The position numbers and the translations under genes are program-made. From assembly GCF_035751725.1 (NCBI RefSeq), contig NZ_CP142104.1, forward strand, positions 620,001-684,000: a stretch of DNA of 64,000 nt. The letters are read 5' to 3'. Below the pieces are notes generated by a model, which saw only the letters and a list, made by a program, of their open reading frames with translations, had not been told where the DNA came from and did not search any database. Source of the DNA: Pseudomonas frederiksbergensis (lineage in GTDB: Bacteria; Pseudomonadota; Gammaproteobacteria; Pseudomonadales; Pseudomonadaceae). Of the stretch, positions 40,067 to 48,079 are shown piece after piece; position 1 is the first letter of the stretch; every line of letters starts with the position of its first letter.

Positions 40067-40959
40067 TGAGCGCCCGTTACCAGATTCTCCACGACACCCA
40101 CTATCACTACGACAGCCCGGTATCCCTTGCGCAGCAACTGGCTCATCTGTGGCCGAGACATTGCGAATGGCAGCGCTGTACTGAACAACAGTTATCCATC
40201 AGCCCGGAGCCGACCACCCGTCGGGATGAGCAGGACGTATTCGGCAATCCGCTGACCCGCCTGGCCTTCGAGCGGCCTCACGATGAGCTGCTGGTCAACG
40301 CCCGTCTGAGCGTCGAAGTGCTGGCGCGCCCAGTGTTGGATTTCAATCTGTCGCCGGCCTGGGAGTCCACCGCAAATGCCCTGACCTACAGCGGCCGGCC
40401 GTTGACGGCGCAGTTGCTGGACGCGTGCCGCTACCGTTTCGAATCACCCTACGTGCACCTCAAGCGCAGCTTCGTCGAGTTCTCCGAAAGCTGTTTTCCG
40501 GCGGGCCGACCATTGATGATCGGGGTCCAGGCGCTGATGGAAAAGATCTTCGAGGAGTTCACCTTCGACGCCGAGGCGACCCAGGTCGCGACACCGCTGG
40601 TGGAAGTGCTGGAGCGGCGCCGAGGTGTCTGCCAGGACTTTGCCCACCTGATGTTGGCGTGTGTGCGTTCCCGCGGATTGGCGGCGCGTTACGTCAGCGG
40701 TTATCTGCTGACCCAGCCACCCCCCGGCCAGGCCCGTCTGATCGGAGCAGATGCCTCCCATGCCTGGGTCTCGGTGTTCTGTCCGGTACTGGGTTGGGTG
40801 GACTTCGACCCGACCAACAACGTGCAGCCGGCCCTGGAGCACATCACCCTGGCCTGGGGGCGGGATTTTTCCGATGTGTCGCCGCTGCGCGGGGTGATCC
40901 TGGGCGGCGGCACCCATGATCCGGACGTGCGGGTGACGGTGATGCCGTTGGAGTCGTAA
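40066..40959 (+). CDS. Transglutaminase family protein (third gene of the cluster)
   Basis: 297 residues. N-terminal transglutaminase N region (YQILHDTHYHYDSPVSLAQQ), then the catalytic core with RRGVCQDFAHL (C about 189), DASHAWVSVF (H about 231) and GWVDFDPTNN (D about 247). It lacks the DUF2126 part of the 1097-residue protein. It shares one base with the ATP-grasp gene stop, so the last two genes form an operon. Bacterial members of this family are usually peptidases rather than cross-linkers; here it may process the ligase product. Confidence 0.92.
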   Translation: MSARYQILHDTHYHYDSPVSLAQQLAHLWPRHCEWQRCTEQQLSISPEPTTRRDEQDVFGNPLTRLAFERPHDELLVNARLSVEVLARPVLDFNLSPAWESTANALTYSGRPLTAQLLDACRYRFESPYVHLKRSFVEFSESCFPAGRPLMIGVQALMEKIFEEFTFDAEATQVATPLVEVLERRRGVCQDFAHLMLACVRSRGLAARYVSGYLLTQPPPGQARLIGADASHAWVSVFCPVLGWVDFDPTNNVQPALEHITLAWGRDFSDVSPLRGVILGGGTHDPDVRVTVMPLES

Positions 40960-41003
40960 GGCGATCTACCAGGGGTATGTATTTGAACAGGCGAGGAAGT
41001 GTC

Positions 41004-41381
41004 ATGTTCCCGGTTTCGATCAAAGGTGTGCTGCAATCCCCCGAAGGCCGGGTAGTACTGATGCTCAACGAGCGGGATGAGTGGGAATTGCCCGGTGGGC
41101 GGATCGAGTTGGGCGAAACGGCGCCGCAATGCCTGGCGCGGGAAATCGTCGAGGAGCTGGCCGTCGAGGTCAGTGTCGGCGAGCCGCTGGATTCGTACTT
41201 GTTCGAGGTGATTCCCGGCAAGCACGTTTTCATTTCCACCTATCGCTGCCAATTGCTGGGCGGTTTTGTACCGGCGGTCAGTCACGAGCACAAGGAGATC
41301 GGGTTGTTCGAGCCGGGACAATTGCCGGCCAACCTGCCAGAGGGTTATCGCCTCTCAATTGCCAAGGCGCTGGGCGCGTAA
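41004..41381 (+). CDS. Nudix hydrolase
   Basis: 125 residues. The Nudix box reads GGRIELGETAPQCLAREI followed by VEELAVEV: the G-x5-E-x7-REUxEE pattern is present but the glycine after EE is replaced (EELAV). ATG 41004 sits behind GCGAGGAAGTGTC; an upstream ATG at 40977 would add nine residues. It is 44 bases after the transglutaminase gene and may be co-transcribed. Substrate not predictable from the sequence. Confidence 0.88.
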   Translation: MFPVSIKGVLQSPEGRVVLMLNERDEWELPGGRIELGETAPQCLAREIVEELAVEVSVGEPLDSYLFEVIPGKHVFISTYRCQLLGGFVPAVSHEHKEIGLFEPGQLPANLPEGYRLSIAKALGA

Positions 41382-41444
41382 GGACCGGTAGCGAGGCCAC
41401 CAGCCCAACGAAGGGCCGGATCTGATCATCGGACCCTGGGGTTA

Positions 41445-41630
41445 TCAGGCGTCGGTGGCTTGATCTTTCGACGCATCCACATCCTGTTCTGCCGCCACGT
41501 CGCCTTCGGTATCCGGGTTCAGTGCCGCTTCGTCTGCGGAGGCTTTCTTGCGCTGGAGCTTTTCCTCTTTCTTCTGCTCCTTGGCCAAGTCTCTCTGACG
41601 TTTGGCGAAGGAATAATTGGGTTTGGCCAT
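41445..41630 (-). CDS. Small basic/acidic conserved pseudomonad protein
   Basis: 61 residues: an N-terminal basic half (KPNYSFAKRQRDLAKEQKKE) and an acidic C-terminal half (DEAALNPDTEGDVAAEQDVD). Predicted helical, soluble, no signal. I start at ATG 41630 behind AGAGGAT. I recognise this type of protein as common in Pseudomonas but know no function. It is convergent with the Nudix gene and downstream of the LOG-family gene, with a 68-base gap. Confidence 0.75.
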   Translation of the reverse strand: MAKPNYSFAKRQRDLAKEQKKEEKLQRKKASADEAALNPDTEGDVAAEQDVDASKDQATDA

Positions 41631-41698
41631 GGGCGATCCTCTGGGGTCGAAGGTGAGGTTGAGCGGCGCATATTCTGCCCTGTATCGGGGCCGAGCCG

Positions 41699-42286
41699 TT
41701 AGCTGGGTTTTTGTTCGGCCCACTTTGGCTGCACTGACGGTTGCCACTCGTCCAGTGCATCGAGCAGGTTGTGCGCTGATTCGCTCACTTGCAGCATGTC
41801 ACGATGCGGTGCGCGGACGAAGCCTTCACCGACGATATGATCCAGAAAACCGGTGAGCTTGCTGTAGAAACCGTTCACCTCCAGCAGCCCCAGCGGCTTG
41901 CCGTGGTAGCCGAGCTGGCCCCAGGTCCAGACCTCGAACAACTCTTCCAGGGTGCCGAGGCCGCCGGGCAGGGCGATGAAGGCGTCGCTGAGTTCAGCCA
42001 TGCGCGCTTTGCGTGCATGCATGCCGTCGACCACTTCCAGGCGGGTCAGGCCGCTGTGGCCGATTTCCTTGTCCTTGAGGCTTTGCGGGATGATGCCGAT
42101 GACTTCGCCGCCGGCCGCCAGGGCCGCATCGGCGACGATCCCCATCAGGCCGACTGCGCCTCCGCCGTAGACCAGGGTCAGCTTTCGTTCTGCCAACGCT
42201 TGCCCCAAGGCCTGGGCTGCCTCGCGATAGGCTGGGTGGCTGCCGGTGCTGGCGCCGCAAAATACACAAACAGACGCTATGGACAT
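41699..42286 (-). CDS. LOG family protein (cytokinin-type nucleoside monophosphate phosphoribohydrolase)
   Basis: 195 residues, Rossmann-like lysine-decarboxylase-like fold. It begins [23 protein letters not shown]; the family motif is [18 protein letters not shown] at about residues 106-123, preceded by [12 protein letters not shown] proteins cleave N6-modified or plain purine nucleoside 5'-monophosphates to the base and ribose 5-phosphate. They are often annotated as TIGR00730 Rossmann fold proteins. It is divergent from azurin, with a possible 29-codon gene between them. Confidence 0.9.
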   Translation of the reverse strand: MSIASVCVFCGASTGSHPAYREAAQALGQALAERKLTLVYGGGAVGLMGIVADAALAAGGEVIGIIPQSLKDKEIGHSGLTRLEVVDGMHARKARMAELSDAFIALPGGLGTLEELFEVWTWGQLGYHGKPLGLLEVNGFYSKLTGFLDHIVGEGFVRAPHRDMLQVSESAHNLLDALDEWQPSVQPKWAEQKPS

Positions 42287-42348
42287 GCTTCACTCCGTGG
42301 TTCGGTAACCGGACCAGAGTAAAGCTTGCCCTTTATTGCGCAAGAAGA

Positions 42349-42438
42349 TTAAACCTCTCGCCGAGGTTTTTCGTAGGTGCCGCTGGCACCACAGGCGTAG
42401 GCGGCGAGCAAGCTGCACAACAGGCTGTTGAAGTTCAT
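42349..42438 (-). CDS. Possible 29-residue hydrophobic peptide
   Basis: ATG 42438 to TAA 42349, reading MNFNSLLCSLLAAYACGASG then TYEKPRREV. GGAG lies eight bases before the ATG. The hydrophobic stretch (residues 5-15) and charged C-terminus could make a small membrane peptide; LLAAYAC is a poor lipobox. It has the same direction as, and is 62 bases upstream of, the LOG gene. Supported only by the start, binding site and amino-acid pattern; conservation is untested. Confidence 0.4.
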   Translation of the reverse strand: MNFNSLLCSLLAAYACGASGTYEKPRREV

Positions 42439-42543
42439 GAGGGTCGCTCCAGAGAGTTGATGGGGCTGATCATAGGGGGCCGTCATACTTCTGGCTGGTT
42501 GATTCTGTCCATCAGGCTGATAGTCTCAAGTTGTATACAATCT

Positions 42544-42557
42544 TTGACTCAGGTCAT
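42544..42557 (+). promoter_or_regulatory. Candidate ANR (FNR-type) site upstream of azurin
   Basis: TTGAC-TCAG-GTCAT compares with the ANR consensus TTGAT-N4-ATCAA: the half-sites are mutually symmetric but with C/G at the inner position. Azurin genes of P. aeruginosa are activated by ANR, which supports the reading. A perfect palindrome TTGTATACAA lies just upstream at 42531-42540. Confidence 0.5.
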
Positions 42558-42629
42558 AGGAACTTGCCGGAAAATCAGGCAGTCTTTCCCTTTGACGGAT
42601 TTTTGTTAACCATGCCTTGGAGATTCATG

Positions 42630-43076
42630 ATGTTCGCCAAACTTGTAGCAGTATCCCTGTTGACGCTGGCCAGCAGCCAGCTGATGGCAGCGGAGTGCAA
42701 GACCACCATCGATTCGACCGACCAGATGTCCTTCAGCACCAAGGCCATCGATATCGACAAGAGCTGCAAGACGTTCACCGTTGAGCTGACTCACTCCGGC
42801 AGCTTGCCGAAGAACGTCATGGGCCATAACTGGGTGCTGAGCAAAGAAGCCGACATGCAGCCGATTGCCACCGATGGCCTGAGCGCCGGTATCGATAAGA
42901 ACTACCTCAAGGACGGTGACGCTCGCATCATCGCGCATACCAAGCTGATCGGCGCCAAGGAGAAAGACTCGGTGACCTTTGATGTGTCGAAACTGGCTGC
43001 CGGCGAGAAGTACGGCTTCTTCTGCTCGTTCCCAGGCCACATCTCGATGATGAAAGGCACGGTTACCCTGAAGTAA
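42630..43076 (+). CDS. azu: Azurin (periplasmic blue copper protein)
   Basis: 148-residue precursor, 128 mature residues as in classical azurins. Signal peptide [20 protein letters not shown], mature start [13 protein letters not shown]. All type-1 copper ligands are present: GHNW (Gly45, His46), and [10 protein letters not shown] (Cys112, His117, Met121, mature numbering); the Cys3-Cys26 disulfide is also kept. It carries electrons in the periplasm between cytochromes and terminal reductases. Two adjacent starts (42627, 42630) follow GGAG; I take the second for spacing. A strong bidirectional terminator follows. Confidence 0.97.
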   Translation: MFAKLVAVSLLTLASSQLMAAECKTTIDSTDQMSFSTKAIDIDKSCKTFTVELTHSGSLPKNVMGHNWVLSKEADMQPIATDGLSAGIDKNYLKDGDARIIAHTKLIGAKEKDSVTFDVSKLAAGEKYGFFCSFPGHISMMKGTVTLK

Positions 43077-43090
43077 TCGCCGAGGCATAA

Positions 43091-43118
43091 AAAAAGCGCC
43101 CTCATTAGGGCGCTTTTT
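43091..43118. terminator. Bidirectional terminator between azurin and nadE
   Basis: AAAAAGCGCCCT and AGGGCGCTTTTT pair around CATT, 14 bases past the azurin stop and 45 bases past the nadE stop on the other strand. Both sides carry a T run when read in their own direction. Confidence 0.9.
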
Positions 43119-43163
43119 CATGCCTGGCAAATTCCCCTTGTGGGAGCGTCCACCTAATGGCGA

Positions 43164-43991
43164 TCAAGGAGCGTACGGCATCACTCGCTTGTGTTCGGTC
43201 TTGCGATAGGTATCGCAAATGATCCTGGCCGCTTCTTCGCGGATCGGTTGGCCGTGCAGGAATGCGTCGATCTCGGCGTACGTGACACCATGGGCCGCTT
43301 CGTCCGGCTTGCCGGGCGACAGGTCTTCCAGGTCGGCGGTGGGGACTTTTTCCACCAGGGATTCCGGCGCACCAAAGTCACGGGCAATGGCCCGGACCTG
43401 GTTTTTCACCAGCCCGCTCAGGGGGGCCAGGTCGCAGGCGCCGTCACCGAACTTGGTGAAGAAACCCATGACCGCTTCGGCCGCATGATCGGTGCCGATC
43501 ACCAAGCCCTGTTCGGCGCCGGCGATGGTGTACTGCGCCACCATGCGCATGCGCGCCTTGGTATTGCCCAGTACGAAATCCCGCGAGCCTGGCCCCTTGC
43601 CCTCGAACGCGAGGACTTCCTTGGCTAGGGCCTTGACCGCCGGACCGATATTGACCGTGTGGCGCTCATCCGGCTCGATGAAGTCAACGCAAGCCTGGGC
43701 TTCGTGCTCGTCGAACTGGGTTTCGTACGGCAAGCGCACGGCAACGAACTTGTATGCCGCGTTGCCGGTTTTTTCCCGTAGCTCGCGTACGGCACGCTGG
43801 GCCAACAGGCCGGCGGTCAACGAATCGACCCCGCCGCTGATACCCAACACCAGGCTCTTGAGCCCGGAGTTGACGAGGCAGTCCTGAATGAAGCTCACCC
43901 GGCGGGCGATTTCGGCCTTGAGAGCGGCGTCATCGGCGAACGGCGGCTGGACGTTGAGCTGTTCAGCTATCTCACGCTGTGCGGCTTGCAT
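43164..43991 (-). CDS. nadE: Ammonia-dependent NAD(+) synthetase NadE
   Basis: 275 residues, short NH3-dependent form without a glutaminase domain. The PP-loop is [19 protein letters not shown] at about residues 46-64; [26 protein letters not shown] and [15 protein letters not shown] are the NaAD-binding segments. It converts nicotinate adenine dinucleotide to NAD. I start at ATG 43991 ([13 protein letters not shown]). It lies four bases downstream of pncB, making a two-gene NAD salvage operon. Confidence 0.96.
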   Translation of the reverse strand: MQAAQREIAEQLNVQPPFADDAALKAEIARRVSFIQDCLVNSGLKSLVLGISGGVDSLTAGLLAQRAVRELREKTGNAAYKFVAVRLPYETQFDEHEAQACVDFIEPDERHTVNIGPAVKALAKEVLAFEGKGPGSRDFVLGNTKARMRMVAQYTIAGAEQGLVIGTDHAAEAVMGFFTKFGDGACDLAPLSGLVKNQVRAIARDFGAPESLVEKVPTADLEDLSPGKPDEAAHGVTYAEIDAFLHGQPIREEAARIICDTYRKTEHKRVMPYAP

Positions 43992-43995
43992 GAAT

Positions 43996-45222
43996 TCACT
44001 CCTTGCTTGATGTGCCAGAAAGGGTGGCAGGTACTTGGAAAACATGTCGCATATAGGCGACGAAATTCGGGTCCTTGCAGTGGGTCTTGCCGGGCTCGTC
44101 TGAAATCTTGGCCACGGGTTGCCCGTCACAGCTGATCATTTTAAGCACGATGCTCATGGGCTCCACGCCTGGAATGTCACAGGTCAGGTTGGTCCCGATA
44201 CCGAAGCTCACATTAATGCGACCACGCAGGGCCCGGAAAATCTCCAGGCATTTTGGCAACGTCAGGCTGTCGGAAAACACCAGGGTCTTGCTCATCGGGT
44301 CGATGCCCAGCTTGTGATAGTGGGCGATGGCTTTCTCCGCCCAGATCACCGGGTCGCCCGAGTCATGGCGCAAGCCGTCGAACAGCTTGGCGAAGAACAG
44401 ATCGAAGTCTTTGAGGAAAGCGTCCATGGTGATGCAGTCGGTCAGCGCGATGCCCAGCAGGCCTCGGTATTCGCGAACCCAGCAGTCGAGCGCGGCGATC
44501 TGGCTGTCGATCAGCCGTGGGCCCAGTTGCTGGTGAGCCATGATCCACTCGTGGGCCATGGTACCCAAGGGTTTCATGTCCAACTCTCGGGACAAATGCA
44601 CATTGCTGGTGCCGACGAAGCGTCCGGGGAAGTCGTGCTTGAGCACGTTGACCACTTCCTCCTGGACGCGGTAGGAAAACCGACGACGGGTGCCGAAATC
44701 GGCCACTTGCAGTTCGGACAGTTCGTCGGCGCTGGCATTGGCGCTCAGCCAGTCGAACTTGCGATAAAGCTGTTCGCGCGCCTGCTCCAGCACAATTTCA
44801 CGGTAGCGATAGCGGTTGCGCACCTCGCTCACGATGGACAGCAGCGGCACTTCGAACAGGATCACATGCAACCACGGCCCGCGCAGGCGGATGAACAGCT
44901 CGCCATCGTCGATGCCGGTGTGCACGTAGCGCAGGTTGAAACGAAAAAGGCCCAGGAAGCGCAGGAAGTCCGGCTTCAGAAAGCTGATGCGTTCGAGGAA
45001 ACCCAACTGGTCGGCGCTCAGGCTCAGCTCGGCCAGGCGTTCGATCTGGAAGCGGATCTCCGCCAGATACGGACGCAGGTCTTCGCTGTTCCGGCAGCGA
45101 AACTCCCACTCCACCTCGACGTTGGGGTAGTTATGCAGCACCGCCTGCATCATCGTCAGCTTGTAGAAGTCGGTGTCGAGCAGGTTCTGCACGATGCGAT
45201 CGGCAAATACACTCTCGCTCAT
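43996..45222 (-). CDS. pncB: Nicotinate phosphoribosyltransferase PncB
   Basis: 408 residues. It begins [25 protein letters not shown], the standard N-terminus, and includes [41 protein letters not shown] and [20 protein letters not shown], the phosphoribosyl-pyrophosphate and nicotinate binding segments. It makes nicotinate mononucleotide from nicotinate. First gene of the pncB-nadE operon. A REP element lies 139 bases upstream. Confidence 0.96.
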   Translation of the reverse strand: MSESVFADRIVQNLLDTDFYKLTMMQAVLHNYPNVEVEWEFRCRNSEDLRPYLAEIRFQIERLAELSLSADQLGFLERISFLKPDFLRFLGLFRFNLRYVHTGIDDGELFIRLRGPWLHVILFEVPLLSIVSEVRNRYRYREIVLEQAREQLYRKFDWLSANASADELSELQVADFGTRRRFSYRVQEEVVNVLKHDFPGRFVGTSNVHLSRELDMKPLGTMAHEWIMAHQQLGPRLIDSQIAALDCWVREYRGLLGIALTDCITMDAFLKDFDLFFAKLFDGLRHDSGDPVIWAEKAIAHYHKLGIDPMSKTLVFSDSLTLPKCLEIFRALRGRINVSFGIGTNLTCDIPGVEPMSIVLKMISCDGQPVAKISDEPGKTHCKDPNFVAYMRHVFQVPATLSGTSSKE

Positions 45223-45361
45223 AACGTGAATCTCCAGACAGGTGGCTGCGGCGGGCAGCGGCGTACGGCGGTTCGTAGTGAAAGGGCTAGTGGCGCATAA
45301 CCGCGATGGTTATTGCCAGTGTTTTTTGGTTGCGGCGCTCTCTGTTGTGAGGAGCGTTATT

Positions 45362-45391
45362 TGTGGCGAGGGGATAAATCCCCTCGCCACA
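45362..45391. repeat. REP element, perfect 14-base arms
   Basis: TGTGGCGAGGGGAT and ATCCCCTCGCCACA around AA. It lies between pncB and the LysR gene, four bases from the end of the latter, and could act as a transcription barrier. Confidence 0.85.
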
Positions 45392-45394
45392 GCT

Positions 45395-46306
45395 TTATTG
45401 CTGCGGTGTCTGCTGGCTATCGATCTGCTCCAGCATCCATTCCACGAATAGCCGCACCTTGGGCACCTCTGCCGAGTGTTCCGGGTAAGCCAGGTAATAG
45501 GCGTTGGTGCTGGGCATCGCATGCTGCCAGGGGATGACCAGCTTACCGTCGGCCAGTTCCTCTTCCACCAGGAACCTGGGCAGCAGGGCTACGCCGCAAC
45601 CGACCTGGGCCGCACGGATACACATGTAGAAGGTTTCGAAGCGTGGCCCGTGGTAGCTGTGTTCGGTGTGATAACCCTGATGATCGAACCAGTCGTGCCA
45701 TGCCTGGGGACGCGAGGCATTCTGCAGCAGCACCAGCCCGGTCAGTTGCGTGGGATCGCTGAACGGTTCGTCCGGCAGGCTGCCCGGCGCACAGACCGGC
45801 ACCAATTCCTCGCCGAACAACTTCAAGGACTCGGTCCCCGGCCTGGATCCCTGGCCAAAATAGAACGCCAGGTCACTGCGACCTTGCTGGAGGTCATCGG
45901 CCTCTTGCTCGCTGCAGAGATCCAGGTGAATGGTGGGGTGGCGAAGACGCCAACCCTTGAGCCGTGGAACCAGCCAGCGCGCGCCAAACGTCGGGGGCGT
46001 GGAAACGCGCAGTACTTCGGTATCACCACCGTAGGAGCGCAGGTAATGAGTCGACATCTCAACTTGGGTGAGGATTTTTCGCACTTCTCCAAGGTATAAG
46101 TCGCCGGCGGGCGTCAGTTGCAAGCGTCGACGCACGCGGCGGAACAGCAGATGCTGCAGCAACTCTTCCAACTGCGCGACCTGTTTGCTGACGGCGCTCT
46201 GGGTCAGGTTCAGTTCTTCAGCTGCACGGGTGAAGCTCAGGTGACGAGTCACCGCTTCGAAGCACTGCAGCGCGGTGATCGACGGCAAATAGCGTTTATT
46301 GAGCAT
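45395..46306 (-). CDS. LysR family regulator, probably of the amaB-amaA pipecolate pathway
   Basis: 303 residues. HTH domain at about residues 9-66 (ALQCFEAVTRHLSFTRAAEE then LNLTQSAVSKQVAQLE), GcvA-like; effector domain from about 95. It is divergent from amaB, with 190 bases between starts, the common layout for a LysR activator and its target. The same regulator-amaB-amaA order occurs in P. putida. The inducer would be a lysine-derived intermediate; this is inferred from the neighbourhood. Confidence 0.88.
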   Translation of the reverse strand: MLNKRYLPSITALQCFEAVTRHLSFTRAAEELNLTQSAVSKQVAQLEELLQHLLFRRVRRRLQLTPAGDLYLGEVRKILTQVEMSTHYLRSYGGDTEVLRVSTPPTFGARWLVPRLKGWRLRHPTIHLDLCSEQEADDLQQGRSDLAFYFGQGSRPGTESLKLFGEELVPVCAPGSLPDEPFSDPTQLTGLVLLQNASRPQAWHDWFDHQGYHTEHSYHGPRFETFYMCIRAAQVGCGVALLPRFLVEEELADGKLVIPWQHAMPSTNAYYLAYPEHSAEVPKVRLFVEWMLEQIDSQQTPQQ

Positions 46307-46496
46307 GATGGAGCCTTATTTTTTGTCGCTCTGCTTTTGTGCTTAACAGTCTGCTTCAGTGGCAGCATGAATAAACGGAATGATATCTCGCTTAAAGGTC
46401 GTTTGTTGGCAAGTCTCGGGCCAGCTACAACTACAGGTCTGATCAGCCGCGTTCGCCTGGCTGCCAATCCTTTGTCTTTGCTTGAGGAATTTACCC

Positions 46497-47987
46497 ATGG
46501 TTGCTGCATTGCTTGATCGTCTGGGCGTGAACCCGGCCTTGTACCAGAACGGCACACAGCCTGTGCATTCGCCCATTGATGGCAGTCGCATCGGCGCGGT
46601 GAACTGGGAAGGCGCCGCCGAGGTCGAGCAGCAGGTCAGCCGGGCCGAGCATGCGTTCGACCTCTGGCGCAAGGTGCCGGCGCCCCGGCGTGGTGAGTTG
46701 GTGCGCCAGTTCGGCGATCTGTTGCGTGAATACAAGGCCGACCTCGGCGAACTGGTGTCGTGGGAAGCGGGCAAGATCACCCAGGAAGGCCTCGGGGAAG
46801 TGCAGGAGATGATCGACATCTGCGATTTCGCCGTCGGCCTGTCCCGCCAGTTGTACGGCTTGACCATCGCCTCCGAGCGTCCGGGCCATCACATGCGTGA
46901 AACCTGGCACCCGCTGGGCGTGGTCGGTGTCATCAGCGCTTTCAACTTCCCCGTGGCGGTCTGGGCCTGGAACACCACGCTGGCCTTGGTCTGCGGCAAC
47001 TCGGTGATCTGGAAACCTTCGGAAAAGACGCCGCTGACCGCCCTGGCGTGCCAGGCACTGTTCGAGCGTGTGCTGAGCAACTTCAGCGATGCGCCGCCGT
47101 ACCTGAGCCAAGTGATCATCGGTGGTCGCGATGCCGGCGAAGCCCTTGTGGATGACCCTCGCGTGGCGTTGATCAGCGCCACGGGCAGCACCCGCATGGG
47201 GCGCGAGGTGGCGCCGAAAGTTGCGGCGCGGTTTGCCCGCAGCATTCTCGAGCTGGGCGGCAACAACGCCATGATCCTGGCCCCGAGCGCCGACCTGGAC
47301 ATGGCCGTGCGCGCCATTCTGTTCAGCGCCGTTGGTACCGCCGGCCAGCGCTGCACCACTTTGCGCCGGCTGATCGCCCATGAGTCGGTGAAGGAAGAAA
47401 TCGTCACCCGTCTCAAGGCTGCCTATTCGAAAGTGCGCATCGGCCATCCACTGGAAGGCAACCTGGTAGGGCCGCTGATCGACAAGCAAAGCTTCGACAA
47501 CATGCAGGACGCCCTGGAGCAGGCCTTGAGCGAAGGCGGGCGGGTGTTTGGTGGCAAGCGCCAGCTCGAAGACCAGTTCCCGAATGCCTATTACGTCTCT
47601 CCCGCCATCGTCGAGATGCCGGAGCAGAGCGACGTGGTACGCCACGAAACTTTCGCGCCGATCCTCTATGTGGTCGGCTACAAGGATTTCGCCGAAGCGC
47701 TGCACCTGAACAATTCCGTGCCACAAGGCCTGTCGTCGTGCATCTTCACCACCGACGTGCGTGAAGCCGAGCAGTTCATGTCCGCGGTGGGCAGCGATTG
47801 CGGCATCGCCAACGTCAACATCGGCCCGAGCGGTGCGGAAATCGGCGGTGCATTCGGTGGCGAAAAAGAAACCGGCGGCGGTCGCGAATCCGGCTCCGAC
47901 GCCTGGCGCGGCTACATGCGCCGCCAGACCAACACCGTGAACTACTCGTTAGAGTTGCCATTGGCGCAGGGGATTACTTTCGACTGA
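46497..47987 (+). CDS. amaB: L-piperidine-6-carboxylate / 2-aminoadipate semialdehyde dehydrogenase AmaB
   Basis: 496-residue aldehyde dehydrogenase of the ALDH7 type. Cofactor-binding and catalytic motifs: AFNFPVAVWAWN, KPSEKTPLTALA, ATGSTRMGREVAPKVA, ELGGNNAMIL (general base E about 251) and GQRCTTLRR (catalytic C about 285). It oxidises 2-aminoadipate 6-semialdehyde to 2-aminoadipate in D-lysine/pipecolate breakdown. Start ATG 46497 behind TTGAGGAATTTACCC; an earlier ATG at 46482 would put the binding site inside the gene. amaA follows 92 bases downstream after a REP element. Confidence 0.93.
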   Translation: MVAALLDRLGVNPALYQNGTQPVHSPIDGSRIGAVNWEGAAEVEQQVSRAEHAFDLWRKVPAPRRGELVRQFGDLLREYKADLGELVSWEAGKITQEGLGEVQEMIDICDFAVGLSRQLYGLTIASERPGHHMRETWHPLGVVGVISAFNFPVAVWAWNTTLALVCGNSVIWKPSEKTPLTALACQALFERVLSNFSDAPPYLSQVIIGGRDAGEALVDDPRVALISATGSTRMGREVAPKVAARFARSILELGGNNAMILAPSADLDMAVRAILFSAVGTAGQRCTTLRRLIAHESVKEEIVTRLKAAYSKVRIGHPLEGNLVGPLIDKQSFDNMQDALEQALSEGGRVFGGKRQLEDQFPNAYYVSPAIVEMPEQSDVVRHETFAPILYVVGYKDFAEALHLNNSVPQGLSSCIFTTDVREAEQFMSAVGSDCGIANVNIGPSGAEIGGAFGGEKETGGGRESGSDAWRGYMRRQTNTVNYSLELPLAQGITFD

Positions 47988-48007
47988 GGTTTGAGCCAGG
48001 CGGTGAT

Positions 48008-48041
48008 CCCGTTGTGGGAGCAAGTCCGCTCCCACAACGGG
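48008..48041. repeat. REP element between amaB and amaA
   Basis: CCCGTTGTGGGAGC and GCTCCCACAACGGG, 14-base perfect arms around AAGTCC. It lies inside a putative operon and may reduce amaA expression relative to amaB. Confidence 0.85.
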
Positions 48042-48079
48042 AATGTGCAGCGGTTGGGTTTCTTTTTCGGAGTCTGGCA

